Below, piece after piece: positions 37,622-47,758 of a stretch of 64,000 nt of DNA. The stretch's first letter is position 1, and the number at the start of each line of letters is the position of its first letter. The DNA is taken from contig JARLHN010000016.1 of NCBI GenBank assembly GCA_031292255.1, forward strand, positions 209,515 to 273,514, in the 5' to 3' direction. Below the pieces are notes generated by a model. It made no database searches. It saw nothing but the letters and a program-made list of their open reading frames with translations, and was not told the origin of the DNA. The position numbers and the translations under genes are program-made. The DNA is from Oryzomonas sp. GTDB taxonomy: Bacteria; Desulfobacterota; Desulfuromonadia; Geobacterales; Pseudopelobacteraceae.

Positions 37622-39025
37622 TTATCTGGAAGATGCCACTTTGTCCCGAAGCGTTGACTTCACCCGTTGAATGACATCCTGCCACGAACCGCGGCATGAC
37701 TGCCGAAAGAGGCGTAGCGACGGATACCATGGGGAATCGTCGCGGTTCAGCAGCCAACGCCAGTCGGGCGAGTATGGCAGCAAAACCCACGTCGGCTTGC
37801 CCATGGCGCCGGCCAAATGCGCCACGGCGGTATCCACAGTGATTACAAGGTCGAGTTGGGCAATAAGGGCGGCACTATCGGCAAAATCGCGAATAAGGTT
37901 CGTGTGGTCGATCATTGCAAACGGCAAAGCGCCTTCCCGGCCAAGCTGCAGGGAATAGAACACAACACCGTCCATAGCCGCCAGTGGCGCCAACTGATCA
38001 GCCGGACAGCTTCGACCCGGATCGGGATAGGATTTCCCAGACCAGCAGAGTCCCACCCTGAGGTAATTCTCATTGCCTGTCAGGGCACGCCAGAAAGGAA
38101 GACGATCGGGAGGAGGCGCCAAATAGGGGGCATTATTGGGGATGTTCTCCAGCGATGTACCAAAAATTCCCGGAAGGCTGAGCAGCGGTACATGCAGATC
38201 ATACCGGCCTGGAATTCCGCCCGTGGGGATCACCCCCGCAACTCCCGCTACCCTTGCCATCAACGAGACAAGCGGGGCATGACACTCCAGAACAACCCGT
38301 GCCCCACGGGCCGAGAGCAGTGGAATGTAGCGGCAAAACTGAAGGGTATCGCCGAAACCCTGCTCGGCATGCACCAGAACAATCCTTCCAGTTATATCTT
38401 CGCCTTGCCAGCACGGTTGATTAAAAGATCGGGACGGCGAGGTAAAATCCCGTTTTTTCCAACGCCACTCGTATTCTTGCCATCCTTCCCGATATTCACC
38501 GTTCAGCAGCAACAAAAGTGACCTGTTCCAGTGGGCCTCGGCGTGTTCCGGAGCGGCCCCAAGCACTTCATTGCATGCCGACATCGCCTCATTTACCAAC
38601 CCAAGGGCCTGAAAACAGGTTGCCAGGGCAATACGAGCGTCATGCAGGTCGGGTTCGAGCTGCAATGCCCGGGAATAGCTCTCCGCCGCTTCTTCATAAT
38701 GATGCAGTTTTAAAAGCGTATTGCCGCGGTTGTTCCATGCCGCCACATGAAGAGGAGAAACTGCCAGCGTCTGATTATACGCCGATAGCGCATCATCGTA
38801 TCTGCCACTAAGATGTAAACAATACCCCAGATAAAAAAGTGCCTCCTCAAGCTGAGGAGCTATACTTAATGCCTTCCTGAATTGGATGCTGGCCGCATGA
38901 ATCCTGCCCGTGTGAAGCATGCTCGTACCCAGGGAGCAGATTTCCCTGGCAATTTCCAATTCGTCGATATTGTTATGATTTATGACATTCACTCTCTGAT
39001 TTGAATTCTCCGGCCACATCGGCAA
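37622..39025 (-). CDS. TPR/GT-B (GT9-like) glycosyltransferase, 467 residues
   Basis: TPR repeats occupy about residues 30-190 and one complete transferase module residues 215-455, with RIVLVHAEQGFGDTLQF, LRVGLCWSGKSYPDPGRSC, VITVDTAVAHLAGAMGKP, DWRWLLNRDDSPWYPSLRLFRQ and a C-terminal helix. It is the simplest complete version of the modules in the 865- and 1394-residue proteins. The start is uncertain: the ATG at 39025 gives a 53-bp overlap with the upstream gene, and in-frame codons a little further in (a GTG near 38991) are alternatives. Confidence 0.82.
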   Translation of the reverse strand: MPMWPENSNQRVNVINHNNIDELEIAREICSLGTSMLHTGRIHAASIQFRKALSIAPQLEEALFYLGYCLHLSGRYDDALSAYNQTLAVSPLHVAAWNNRGNTLLKLHHYEEAAESYSRALQLEPDLHDARIALATCFQALGLVNEAMSACNEVLGAAPEHAEAHWNRSLLLLLNGEYREGWQEYEWRWKKRDFTSPSRSFNQPCWQGEDITGRIVLVHAEQGFGDTLQFCRYIPLLSARGARVVLECHAPLVSLMARVAGVAGVIPTGGIPGRYDLHVPLLSLPGIFGTSLENIPNNAPYLAPPPDRLPFWRALTGNENYLRVGLCWSGKSYPDPGRSCPADQLAPLAAMDGVVFYSLQLGREGALPFAMIDHTNLIRDFADSAALIAQLDLVITVDTAVAHLAGAMGKPTWVLLPYSPDWRWLLNRDDSPWYPSLRLFRQSCRGSWQDVIQRVKSTLRDKVASSR

Positions 39026-40991
39026 AGACCCCCTCCCAGTCGCCTTGCTCTTTTTGCCTGAAAAGCTTCATCGTGGGGTACCAAGGCGAATTCCGGCGAC
39101 CAATCATCCAACGCCAGTCGGGAACAAAAGGCAACAGGCACCAGACCGGCCTCCCCAAGGCGCCGGCCATATGAACCGTGGAGTTATCAATGGAAATCAC
39201 GAGATCGAGCGCATAAATCTGCGCGGCAAAATCGTCAAGATCGCGAAGCGGGTCAGCGTCATCCCAGGAATGGATAGACACTCCCAATTCTTTGCGGGCA
39301 TCCTGAAGCTCCTTCGAACAGTCGCCGTATTGAAGGTTGATGAAATGGCTGAATTCCTGTGTTAAAACATCTACCCACTGGTAAAGGGCTGTTGACCGCG
39401 TTCGCCTCTGTTCCGGCTTCAACCCGCCACGCCAGGAGATACCAACCTTCAGCCCCTCACCGAGGGCTTCGTACCTGCTCCTCCATTTACAGACCGCGTC
39501 CCGTGAGGGGATCAGCCATGAGGCCGCCCCAATGAAATCTCGTTCGGAATTTCTAAAATACCTCGGAAGCGAATTGAGCGAAAGCTTAAAATCCATCCGG
39601 GGGAAGCTCTGTAGTAATGCCGTATCGTCAAGCTCCGTGGAAGGGAGAACAACAAGAGATGGGAAAGACCTCGAAAATAGCGGCACGAGCCTGGCTTCAC
39701 ACTCCAATATGCAAAATTTCGCATCGGAGATCACGCGGTGAAGGCACGAAGAAAACATAATTTCTTCTCCGATGGCCTGTTCCGAATAAAGGAAAATGGT
39801 TTTTCCCTTCATGCAGGAACCGTCATAACGAGGAAGCTGTAATTCCCGACGCGGATCCTCTCTGGCTACCAGCCTCCATTCATAACCTTCCCAGCCTGAC
39901 TCAAAATCTCCTTTAAGCAGGTTGAGCAATGACAGATTGAAATTGGCATCCGCATGCTCCGGGTTAATTGCGAGCACCTGCAGAAAGGCCTCTGTTGCCT
40001 TTGCAAACAGCCCGAGTTGCATTGCGATAACTCCGAGGTTGTTACACGCATTTATATGATTCGGATTAATGGCCAATGCCTTGGTGCAGGCGTCTTTTGC
40101 TTCCAGCAGTCTCCCAATTTCTTTCAACGTGCTGGCAAGATTGCTGTACGCTTCGGCATCATCAGGTCGCAGGGAAATTGCACGGCGGATGGACGATTCA
40201 GATTCTTCGTGCCTGGAAAGTTCGCGGAGCACCATGCCGAGGTTGTTATGCGCCATTGCCAAATCAGGCTGTAACTCCAATGCCCGACGATAGGCCTGTT
40301 CAGCCTCATCCAATCGTCCAAGCCTATGGAGCACGGTGCCAAGGTTGCTGAATGCCATGGCAAAGTCAGGTTTCAGCGCCAAGGCCCGCCGACTTGCCTG
40401 TTCGGCTTCTTCCAGCCGGTCCAGATGCTGCAGCAAATTACTGAGAGTGTTATATGCCACAGCGAGTTCCGGATGGAACATCAGTGCTTGGCGGCAGGCC
40501 TGTTCAGCCTCCTCGAAACGTCCCATGTCTTGAAGCGCATTGGCCAGATTGTACCAGGCTTCGGTAAAGTCCGGCTTGAGAACCAGCGCCTGCCGATACG
40601 CCTCTTCGGCCATTACAGGCCTTCGGGTTTCCTGCAGGAGCGCACCGAGATTATTGTACACAATGACATAATCCGGCTTTAACATTATAGCCTTTTTGAA
40701 GCATTTCTCTGCATCATCCGCAAGGGAAAGAGCACGAAACGCCTGCCCCAGGTTATTAAAGGCAACAGGACTTTCAAAAATTTGCAGGGCTTTTTGTATG
40801 AGTTCCACTGCAATGTCGTTTCTTCCGACCTGATGTGCCAGTAATCCCAGAAGATGTAGCGCATCGAAATTCTCAGGTTCTATTTCCAAGACCTGCCGAT
40901 AGCATTTTTCCGCCTCGAATGCCCGCCCTGCTTTATGATGCCTGCGTGCATCGTCCATATGTTCATACATTGTGGATCGGGGTGTAGTCAA
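38973..40991 (-). CDS. TPR/GT-B (GT9-like) glycosyltransferase with about eleven TPRs, 672 residues
   Basis: A long TPR solenoid (residues 5-390, about eleven repeats such as AYNTLSNLLQHLDRLEEAEQASRRAL) precedes a more diverged transferase module (395-655): TIFLYSEQAIGEEIMFSS, LKVGISWRGGLKPEQRRTRS, VISIDNSTVHMAGALGRP and DWRWMIGRRNSPWYPTMKLFRQ. The glycine-rich EQGxGD loop of the other modules is changed to EQAIGEE, and IDTAVAHLAG to IDNSTVHMAG, so specificity may differ. The first codon is TTG at 40991 with GGAG upstream; ATG at 40970 is the alternative. It is the last gene of the island before the regulators. Confidence 0.8.
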   Translation of the reverse strand: MTTPRSTMYEHMDDARRHHKAGRAFEAEKCYRQVLEIEPENFDALHLLGLLAHQVGRNDIAVELIQKALQIFESPVAFNNLGQAFRALSLADDAEKCFKKAIMLKPDYVIVYNNLGALLQETRRPVMAEEAYRQALVLKPDFTEAWYNLANALQDMGRFEEAEQACRQALMFHPELAVAYNTLSNLLQHLDRLEEAEQASRRALALKPDFAMAFSNLGTVLHRLGRLDEAEQAYRRALELQPDLAMAHNNLGMVLRELSRHEESESSIRRAISLRPDDAEAYSNLASTLKEIGRLLEAKDACTKALAINPNHINACNNLGVIAMQLGLFAKATEAFLQVLAINPEHADANFNLSLLNLLKGDFESGWEGYEWRLVAREDPRRELQLPRYDGSCMKGKTIFLYSEQAIGEEIMFSSCLHRVISDAKFCILECEARLVPLFSRSFPSLVVLPSTELDDTALLQSFPRMDFKLSLNSLPRYFRNSERDFIGAASWLIPSRDAVCKWRSRYEALGEGLKVGISWRGGLKPEQRRTRSTALYQWVDVLTQEFSHFINLQYGDCSKELQDARKELGVSIHSWDDADPLRDLDDFAAQIYALDLVISIDNSTVHMAGALGRPVWCLLPFVPDWRWMIGRRNSPWYPTMKLFRQKEQGDWEGVFADVAGEFKSESECHKS

Positions 40992-41033
40992 TTTACAAAG
41001 TTCTCCATATAAACAATTAGTTGTACGTAGTAA

Positions 41034-42425
41034 TTACAATTTCACTCTCTTCTCTGGTCTCTTAATACCAAACTTATCCAGACGATACTGCAGCGTTTTG
41101 TAGCTCATCCCCAAAAGAGGCGCCGCCTTGCCGATCACCCAATCGGCCCGCTCCATGGCCAAGACGATGATGCCCTTCTCCAATTCCTCGAAGGCGATAC
41201 CTTCCGGCGGCAAATCGAAGGGGATACCACCGGAAAGGGCCGAAGTCAGGGTTACCTCGGCCGGCAGGTCTTCCGGCTCGATATAATTGCTCTCCGCCAT
41301 CAACACGGAACGCTCGATGACCGATTCCAGCTGACGTACGTTGCCGGGCCAAGCGTAATTCATAAGCAATTTTAATGCCGGCTTGGAAATGCCCTCCACA
41401 GCTATGCCGGAGGATTGGCTGTATTTTTTGACAAAGAAGTCTGCCAAATTTTTGACATCATTGCCCCGCTCACGCAGGGCAGGAAGATTGATGCGGATCA
41501 CGTTTAGGCGGTAAAAAAGGTCCTCGCGGAAGTTGCCCCGCCTGATCTCCTGCTCCAACTCCTTGTTGGTAGCGGAGAGAATGCGCACATCCAGCGGGAC
41601 GTTGACCTTGCCCCCCACCCGGCGGATCTCCCTTTCCTGGATGGCCCGCAACAATTTAGCCTGCATGGCGACATTCATCTCGCCGATCTCGTCCAGGAAC
41701 ACCGTGCCGCCGTTGGCCGCCTCGAAGATACCGATCTCACGAACGTTGGCGCCGGTAAAACTCCCCTTCTCATGGCCGAAAAGCTCACTTTCCATCAGGG
41801 AATCAGGTATGGCCGCACAGTTGATGGCCATAAACGGCTTATCCCGGCGCTGACTGCCGTCGTGAATGGCGCGGGCCACCAACTCCTTTCCTGTGCCCGA
41901 TTCGCCCACAATCAGAACCGTGGAGCTGGTCGCCGCGATCTTGCTCACAATGCGGAACACTTCTCGCATCTTGGGATGTTCGCCCAGGATATTGGGGATG
42001 GTCTGAATCTGTTCAACCCGTTTCAGCAGGACCCGGTTTTCCCGAACCAGCCCGATGCGCTCGAAGGCCCGGCGCAAGGTCAGGATCAGATTGTCCCGTT
42101 CCAGTGGTTTTTCCAGGTAATCGAAGGCCCCCTTCTTCATGGCCTCAACCGCAGAATCCACAGTGCCGTGGGCTGTCATAATAATGACACACTGTTGTGG
42201 GTCTGCGGCCTGGACCGCCTCCAACAGGTCAAGGCCGCTCTGCCCCTGCATCTTCAGATCTGTCAGGATCAGGTCGAACTCCCGCCTGTCCAACTGCTCC
42301 AGAGCCTCGCGCACGCCGGGGACATCGGCAACGTCATAGCCTTCCTTCTGCAGGATCACGGTGAGGATGTCCCGCTGTCCCTTTTCGTCATCGACGATCA
42401 GTATACTCCCTAATGTGGCAGCCAC
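41034..42425 (-). CDS. Sigma-54-dependent response regulator (NtrC type)
   Basis: A 463-residue regulator that activates sigma-54 promoters when phosphorylated. The receiver domain (residues 5-120) has the phospho-acceptor D56 in LILTDLKM. The AAA+ domain has Walker A GESGTGKE (174-181), the sigma-54 contact loop as GSFTGA (221-226, a common variant of GAFTGA), Walker B TVFLDEIGE (241-249) and the arginine region GNFREDLFYRL. A Fis-type helix-turn-helix occupies the C-terminus (about 415-455, GKAAPLLGMSYKTLQYRLDKFGI). The start is GTG at 42425 and overlaps the kinase stop codon by one base. Its targets are not evident; the adjacent glycosylation island is a possible one. Confidence 0.92.
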   Translation of the reverse strand: MAATLGSILIVDDEKGQRDILTVILQKEGYDVADVPGVREALEQLDRREFDLILTDLKMQGQSGLDLLEAVQAADPQQCVIIMTAHGTVDSAVEAMKKGAFDYLEKPLERDNLILTLRRAFERIGLVRENRVLLKRVEQIQTIPNILGEHPKMREVFRIVSKIAATSSTVLIVGESGTGKELVARAIHDGSQRRDKPFMAINCAAIPDSLMESELFGHEKGSFTGANVREIGIFEAANGGTVFLDEIGEMNVAMQAKLLRAIQEREIRRVGGKVNVPLDVRILSATNKELEQEIRRGNFREDLFYRLNVIRINLPALRERGNDVKNLADFFVKKYSQSSGIAVEGISKPALKLLMNYAWPGNVRQLESVIERSVLMAESNYIEPEDLPAEVTLTSALSGGIPFDLPPEGIAFEELEKGIIVLAMERADWVIGKAAPLLGMSYKTLQYRLDKFGIKRPEKRVKL

Positions 42426-43870
42426 TACACGGCCCCCTTTTCTCTTGAATTATCCGTTTCCTCCGGCTGAAGCGGCAGCACCACGGCAAACGTCGTACCC
42501 TCGCCGAGCCGGCTTTCCACCAGAATTTCACCGCCATGCTCCTTGATGATCCGCTCGGTTATCGCCAGGCCCAGCCCGATACCCACATCTTTGGTGGTAA
42601 AATAAGGTTGAAATATCTTGACAAGATCATCCTCGCTGATACCCTTTCCCTGATCGGCAAAGGTCAACCGCACCCTGTCCGCCCCCTCGTCCCTGCCGGC
42701 CCCCAGCGTGATGACGCCGCCCTCATTCATGGCCTGGGCCGCATTGGTGACAAAGTTGATGATGCAGTTGCGCAGCAGTTCCTGATCGACCCACAAAAGC
42801 GGCAGGTCGGGAGCGAGGCGTTGCTCCAAAACGATGCGCTGCTCCGACAGCCGCTCGTTCAAGAGCGGCAAGGTCTTTGCCAGAATATCGCCGTAGGATA
42901 CCAACACCCTGCGCAGCTTGAGCGGCCGGCCGTAATTCATGAAATTGAGCACCATATAGTTGGCCCGACGCACCTCATCCTTGATCTTGTCGGCCAGGCT
43001 TTCCAACTCATCGCGGCGCTCGCCGCACGACGGAAGCATGTCGGCCTTCAAGTGGTCGATGGCCAGGCTTATGTAGTTCAGCGGATTACGGATCTCATGG
43101 GCAATGCCCGACGCCAACTGGCCGACACGGGAGAGGTGCTCCGCCTCATAGAGCCGTTTCTCCAGAGCCTCGCGTTCGCGCAGTTTTTCCACCATGGTGT
43201 TGAAACCGACGGCAAGGTCTCCGATCTCGTCCTTGCTGTCGGCGGGCATGGTCACCGACAGGTCGCCCGACGAAACCCGCTTGAAGACATCAACCAGACG
43301 ATGGATCGGTTCCGTGTAACGGCGAGCCAGAAAGATGGTCAGGGCGATACCGACGACGAACACCATGCTGGTGGCAAACAGGCGGCGGATGAAGTTGGCG
43401 TGCTGAATGTCGTGAATCTTGTCCAGCAGCATGTTGATCTGCACATAGCCAAGCTGCTCGTCGCCGACAATGACCGGCACCACCACCTCATAGGGCTTCT
43501 GGGAAAACAGGGACCCGCCGGCGGGGTGTTGAACCGCCCGGATACCCTTTTCCAGCTTCTTCACCTCACGTTTCTTTCCGATCTTTTCGGGATCGGAGGA
43601 GTCGATGATCTCCCCTTCGTTGCTGATGATATTGATTTCATTGATGCCTTTGTCGCGGGCATTATTGAGATAATCGGTCAGGTGGGAGGTTTCCGTTTCA
43701 GAGGTAAGATCCGCGATGCTCATCTGGACCGCTTTGGAAATCTCCTGGGAACTCTCCTGTATCTCGCGCACCAAGTCATCCTGGGCGTACTGATTGAGGA
43801 TAAACAGGGTCAGCATGGCAAGCACCAACAGTGTAAGCATGATAATGACGAGTTTGGCGTTAAGCTTCAT
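42425..43870 (-). CDS. Membrane sensor histidine kinase
   Basis: A 481-residue kinase starting MKLNAKLVIIML at 43870 (AGGG upstream); the frame to 44005 adds 45 residues of no family likeness. A transmembrane helix (about 5-25), a periplasmic sensor region of about 135 residues, a second helix (about 163-183), a HAMP linker, HisKA with H258 in SGIAHEIRNPLNY, and a HATPase domain (FVTNAAQAMNEGG, DQGKGISEDD, GIGLGLAITERI) follow in order. It is the cognate partner of the adjacent NtrC-type regulator. The ligand is unknown. Confidence 0.92.
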   Translation of the reverse strand: MKLNAKLVIIMLTLLVLAMLTLFILNQYAQDDLVREIQESSQEISKAVQMSIADLTSETETSHLTDYLNNARDKGINEINIISNEGEIIDSSDPEKIGKKREVKKLEKGIRAVQHPAGGSLFSQKPYEVVVPVIVGDEQLGYVQINMLLDKIHDIQHANFIRRLFATSMVFVVGIALTIFLARRYTEPIHRLVDVFKRVSSGDLSVTMPADSKDEIGDLAVGFNTMVEKLREREALEKRLYEAEHLSRVGQLASGIAHEIRNPLNYISLAIDHLKADMLPSCGERRDELESLADKIKDEVRRANYMVLNFMNYGRPLKLRRVLVSYGDILAKTLPLLNERLSEQRIVLEQRLAPDLPLLWVDQELLRNCIINFVTNAAQAMNEGGVITLGAGRDEGADRVRLTFADQGKGISEDDLVKIFQPYFTTKDVGIGLGLAITERIIKEHGGEILVESRLGEGTTFAVVLPLQPEETDNSREKGAV

Positions 43871-43998
43871 GGAAACCCTTGCATAATCGGAAATGGAAAA
43901 ATTATAGCCCAGGGGGGCGCTGGAAACAAGCGCTATAACTTGTGTTGACCAACTGCGGCGTTGACACCCGGCGCAGCAGAGTGATAAATATATACACC

Positions 43999-45270
43999 AT
44001 GTCAAAAATACGTCACATAGCAGGCAACAGCCTGATTCAGTTTACATTTTACCTGCTCTTCACGCTGGTGCTCGGCGGCTGTACCAGCTATATCCAACAG
44101 GAAAAGGTTCCCAATGTCTTTGCGTCCTATTCCAGTGCCATCCCGGTAAAGCTAGTCACCATACCGCTGCCGGTAATCGCCTCCAGCCCCAACGAGGGAA
44201 TAACCGGCGGCGCTTTGACGGCCTTACTGTTTCACAACAAAAATGATGAGATCGACGCCCTGGTGGCGCCGCAGGTGAACTACAACGCGAATTTCGGCGT
44301 CACCACGACCGTGTACGGTGCGTTTTATCCCACGCCTGACCGGAATATCGAGATCGATCTGTCCCAATCCACCAAAATCAATGATGATTACGATTTCAAG
44401 CTGCGCGATAAAACATATTTCGACAAAAAACTGGAGGTGAACCTTTCAACTTTTGTCTTCAGCGACGGCTCGGCCCGTTTTTTCGGGTTTGAGGCCAAAA
44501 GCCCCCAGCAACAGGAAACCAATTACACCGATAAAGAGGTCGGCTTCAACCTGTCCGCAGGCTACGACATCGGCCGCCATTACCAGGTGATTCTGGGAGA
44601 ACGCTACCGTGACGTCGAAATCGAACCCGGGGCCGTCAAAGGGATACCCTATATCAAAGACGAGTTTGGCAAATCGGCTGTCCCGGGAATCAATGGATTT
44701 GCCACCCATGCCGAGCGAATCTCCCTGGTCTACAGCACGCTGGACTCCGCTATCGCCCCCACCTTCGGCGGCTTTGCCAAGGTGACCGTCGAACCCGCCT
44801 TCAAGGCTCTCGGCGGGACGTCCAACTTTCGCCGCTACGAGGTTGAAACCAAGGGGTTCATCCCCCTGGACAATGCCAGCTACATCAGCGTTTTTCGCCT
44901 CATGTACAGCCAAACCCAGGGTCATCGAGTCCCTTTCCTGGAACAAAGCATTCTGGGAGGAGAGGACACTCTGCGGGGCTATGGTCGAAACCGCTTCATC
45001 GACAACAGTTTCCTTCTTTGCAATCTGGAGGAACGGATTCGGCTTTTCCGCTGGGAGGTATTCAATGTGACCGCAGACTGGGAACTCGCCCCCTTTATCG
45101 ATCTGGGAGCCGTGATGGATACCCTGGACAAGGCCCGCGCCAACGACTTCGAATTCAACCCCGGCATCGGTTTCCGTGCCATTGTCCGCCCCAACATCAT
45201 CGGCCGGGTCGATATGGGGATCGGCCGCGACGGGCCGGCCATCTTCGTAGGGCTGGGATACCCGTTTTAG
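43999..45270 (+). CDS. D15/Omp85-like outer-membrane beta-barrel lipoprotein
   Basis: A 423-residue protein. The start at 43999 (MSKIRHIAGN) gives a lipoprotein signal peptide with lipobox LVLGGC, so the mature protein begins at Cys about 27. The rest is rich in amphipathic beta strands, has the D15-type GGEDTLRGYGRNRF motif (about residues 322-335) and ends in a terminal Phe (GLGYPF), as outer-membrane barrels do. No POTRA domains precede the barrel, unlike BamA or TamA. It may insert or export surface components. It is divergent from the kinase gene. Confidence 0.75.
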   Translation: MSKIRHIAGNSLIQFTFYLLFTLVLGGCTSYIQQEKVPNVFASYSSAIPVKLVTIPLPVIASSPNEGITGGALTALLFHNKNDEIDALVAPQVNYNANFGVTTTVYGAFYPTPDRNIEIDLSQSTKINDDYDFKLRDKTYFDKKLEVNLSTFVFSDGSARFFGFEAKSPQQQETNYTDKEVGFNLSAGYDIGRHYQVILGERYRDVEIEPGAVKGIPYIKDEFGKSAVPGINGFATHAERISLVYSTLDSAIAPTFGGFAKVTVEPAFKALGGTSNFRRYEVETKGFIPLDNASYISVFRLMYSQTQGHRVPFLEQSILGGEDTLRGYGRNRFIDNSFLLCNLEERIRLFRWEVFNVTADWELAPFIDLGAVMDTLDKARANDFEFNPGIGFRAIVRPNIIGRVDMGIGRDGPAIFVGLGYPF

Positions 45271-45479
45271 CAGGTTGCCGAAAATCTACCGCGGGTCCGT
45301 TCAGCCGTGTTGCCGCTCGCTTGCGCCCTGCATAACGCCCTCCCCATGACGATTTTCAACAACCTGCGGGACCCACCGGCCGGGAACCTTCTCTCCCTTA
45401 TTCCGGCTTCAAATCAAAGATGACATCAAGGCGGCGAGGATCGAGGCGACGAAGATGCCGCTTTGATTTGGAATTGGGA

Positions 45480-47216
45480 TTACAACAATTCCTCCCGCAG
45501 GCGCTGCATGCGGTACATCCGCGCATACAGACCTCCCTCCCTCAACAGCTCGGCAGGCCTTCCCTGCTCGGCGATCCCGCCGCTTTTCAGCACAATGACC
45601 CGGTCGCAGTCACGAAAGGCCGACAGGCGATGAGAGACGATCAACACGGTCCTGTCACGGCAGAACGAGCCCAGTTCAACCAGGATGTCTTCTTCTCGAC
45701 CGGCGTCAACGGCCGAGAGGGGGTCGTCCAGCAGCAGGATGCGGGGGTCCGTCGCCAGTGCCCGAGCAATGGCCAGCCGCTGTTTCTGTCCGCCTGACAG
45801 CATCACCCCTTTTTCCCCCACCAGGGTTTCCAGCCCCTCGTGAAAATGCGCCACATCCTCCAGAAACCCTGCCTGTCGGGCCGCCTCATCAACAAGGGCT
45901 CCTTCGGCGCCCGCCGCCAGGCCATAGGCGATATTCTCCCGGATATTGCGAGAAAAGAGAAAGGCCTCCTGGGGCACATATCCGACCAACCGGCGCAGGC
46001 TGCTCAGGGCAATTTGGTTGATATCCCTGCCATCGACAAACAGCATGCCGTCGCCCACCGGCAACAGCCTCAGCAGCAGCCTGAGCAACGTGGACTTGCC
46101 GCTTCCCACCTCGCCGGTGATTCCCACCTTTTCACCTGGAGCGATGAAGAGCGAAATCCGCTCCAGTACTGCCTCATTCCCGTAGCTGAAGCTGAGTCCG
46201 CGAAACTCGATTCCCTGCCGCACCTCAACAAGAGGTTCCGCGTCGGCGGCATCCGTCACCAACGGTTCAGCCATCAGAATGACGGCCAGCCGCGCCATGG
46301 AAGCCGCGCCGCGCTGGGCAAGGGTCAGTATCCACCCCAGAACCGCCGTCGGCCAAACCAGCATGGCCAGATAGCCGCTGAAGGCCACATAGTCTCCCAA
46401 GGTCATAGATCCGGCAATGACCAGGCGCCCCCCCAAAAACATCACTACCAACGTGCCGGCCCCGGTGGCGGCCGCCATTACCGGCAGGACAAGACCGCGC
46501 AACCCGGCCAGACGCAGGTTGCAGCGGAGGTAGTTGCCGGATATTGTCTTGAAAATGTCCTGAAAATGATCTTCGCGGCAGTAGGACTTGATCAGACGTA
46601 CCGCCGAGACCGACTCCTCGGTAATGCTCGACAGGCGGGCCAATTCTTCCTGGGCCTCAAGTGAACGCAGGAACAAGCGCTGGCTGATCCGCTTGACCAC
46701 CAGCACCATCAGGGGGAAGGGAAGCACGGCCCACAGAGTCAGCCAGGGCTGGATGCGCACCATCAGCGTCACAGCCGCCAGGTAAAGAATCAGGGTGTTT
46801 ACGGCGCTCATGGCGCCAAATCCGGCCATCATGCGGACATTGGTCAGGTCGTTGGAGAACCGGGACAGGATATCGCCGGTCCTGCTGCTGGAAAAAAAAT
46901 GCAAATCAAGGAGCATCAGACGGCGAAAGAGATCATCGCGGATGCGGAACTCAATGATGCGGGCCGCGTTGAGGATCAGGGTGCGGGAAAAGATGCGGGT
47001 GATGCAGTGTACTGAGGCCAGGGCGGCAATTATCATGGCGCAGGTGGAGGGGGAGAGGCGTGAAGCGACCGGATGCTGCAACCCCTCCACTGCCAGCTTC
47101 ATGAACCAAGGTATCAGCAGGGCAAAGCCGTTGGTCAACAGGAGAAAAACCGCCCCACCGGCATAACGGCGGCGGAGCGCACCAAGGTATGGGACTAAAA
47201 GGGCAAGATCTTTAAT
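45480..47216 (-). CDS. ABC exporter half-transporter (MsbA-like), probable ATT start
   Basis: A fused permease-ATPase of 578 residues if translation begins at ATT 47216. That codon has GAGG nine bases upstream and restores the first membrane helix (DLALLVPYLGALRRRYAGGAVFL). The only other in-frame candidates are TTG/CTG codons near 47138 inside that helix. Six membrane helices are followed by an ATPase with Walker A GEVGSGKST, the Q-loop YVPQEAFLFS, signature LSGGQKQR and Walker B ILLLDDPLSAVD. It probably exports a lipid or other amphipathic substrate as a dimer. Confidence 0.85.
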   Translation of the reverse strand: MKDLALLVPYLGALRRRYAGGAVFLLLTNGFALLIPWFMKLAVEGLQHPVASRLSPSTCAMIIAALASVHCITRIFSRTLILNAARIIEFRIRDDLFRRLMLLDLHFFSSSRTGDILSRFSNDLTNVRMMAGFGAMSAVNTLILYLAAVTLMVRIQPWLTLWAVLPFPLMVLVVKRISQRLFLRSLEAQEELARLSSITEESVSAVRLIKSYCREDHFQDIFKTISGNYLRCNLRLAGLRGLVLPVMAAATGAGTLVVMFLGGRLVIAGSMTLGDYVAFSGYLAMLVWPTAVLGWILTLAQRGAASMARLAVILMAEPLVTDAADAEPLVEVRQGIEFRGLSFSYGNEAVLERISLFIAPGEKVGITGEVGSGKSTLLRLLLRLLPVGDGMLFVDGRDINQIALSSLRRLVGYVPQEAFLFSRNIRENIAYGLAAGAEGALVDEAARQAGFLEDVAHFHEGLETLVGEKGVMLSGGQKQRLAIARALATDPRILLLDDPLSAVDAGREEDILVELGSFCRDRTVLIVSHRLSAFRDCDRVIVLKSGGIAEQGRPAELLREGGLYARMYRMQRLREELL

Positions 47217-47410
47217 GCGTGTGCCTCATAGAATTGAGCGTAGTGTCCTGTGCGGTTAGTTCGCCGCAGAAATTCCGAAGCGTTTACCAAACTATATCCC
47301 ATTTCAGGCTTTTTGGGGACCAGGAAAGTTCATACATCCCCTTTGCACTGATTTATCGCTGCAACCGACGCGCACAAAACCGAGTTCCGGACCTCATAGT
47401 GTCATCGTCC

Positions 47411-47758
47411 CTACCTTTGTGGGGGAGATGGAACAACCTTCATCCAGCCATTCGGGCATCGTTTGACGTAGGGATAGTACCCTTCCGGGTTTTGGCAGTA
47501 ATACCAGTAGCCCGATTCCGCCGACCTTTGCGGAGCCGGCTGCACATACACCTCTGTTGCCGGTTGCTGGACAACTACAGGCCCAGGATAGGCATAATAC
47601 GGATAGGACGCCTCCCACAATCCCACCCCCAGCAATCCTACACCCAATGCCGGACCCCATCCCCAACCGCCACCATGAAAGCGTTCGGCCTGTCCGGGCG
47701 TGGCACACGCCATGATCACCGCCATAACCGCCACTGAAATTTGCATGAACCTCTTCAT
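47411..47758 (-). CDS. Small exported Tyr/Pro-rich protein
   Basis: A 115-residue protein with a clear signal peptide (MKRFMQISVAVMAVIMACATPGQA) and a strong GGAGG ribosome site. The mature part has a Gly/Trp-rich start, a YPYYAYPGPVVV region and a C-terminal YWYYCQNPEGYYPYVKRCPNGWMKVVP motif with two cysteines. That C-terminal motif is common in small periplasmic or envelope proteins of Proteobacteria with unknown role. Confidence 0.78.
   Translation of the reverse strand: MKRFMQISVAVMAVIMACATPGQAERFHGGGWGWGPALGVGLLGVGLWEASYPYYAYPGPVVVQQPATEVYVQPAPQRSAESGYWYYCQNPEGYYPYVKRCPNGWMKVVPSPPQR

Noticed and set aside
42536-43948. 470-codon plus-strand frame opposite the histidine kinase
   Set aside because: The minus strand encodes a complete kinase with all motifs; the plus frame shows no domain and is the usual open shadow of GC-rich coding DNA.
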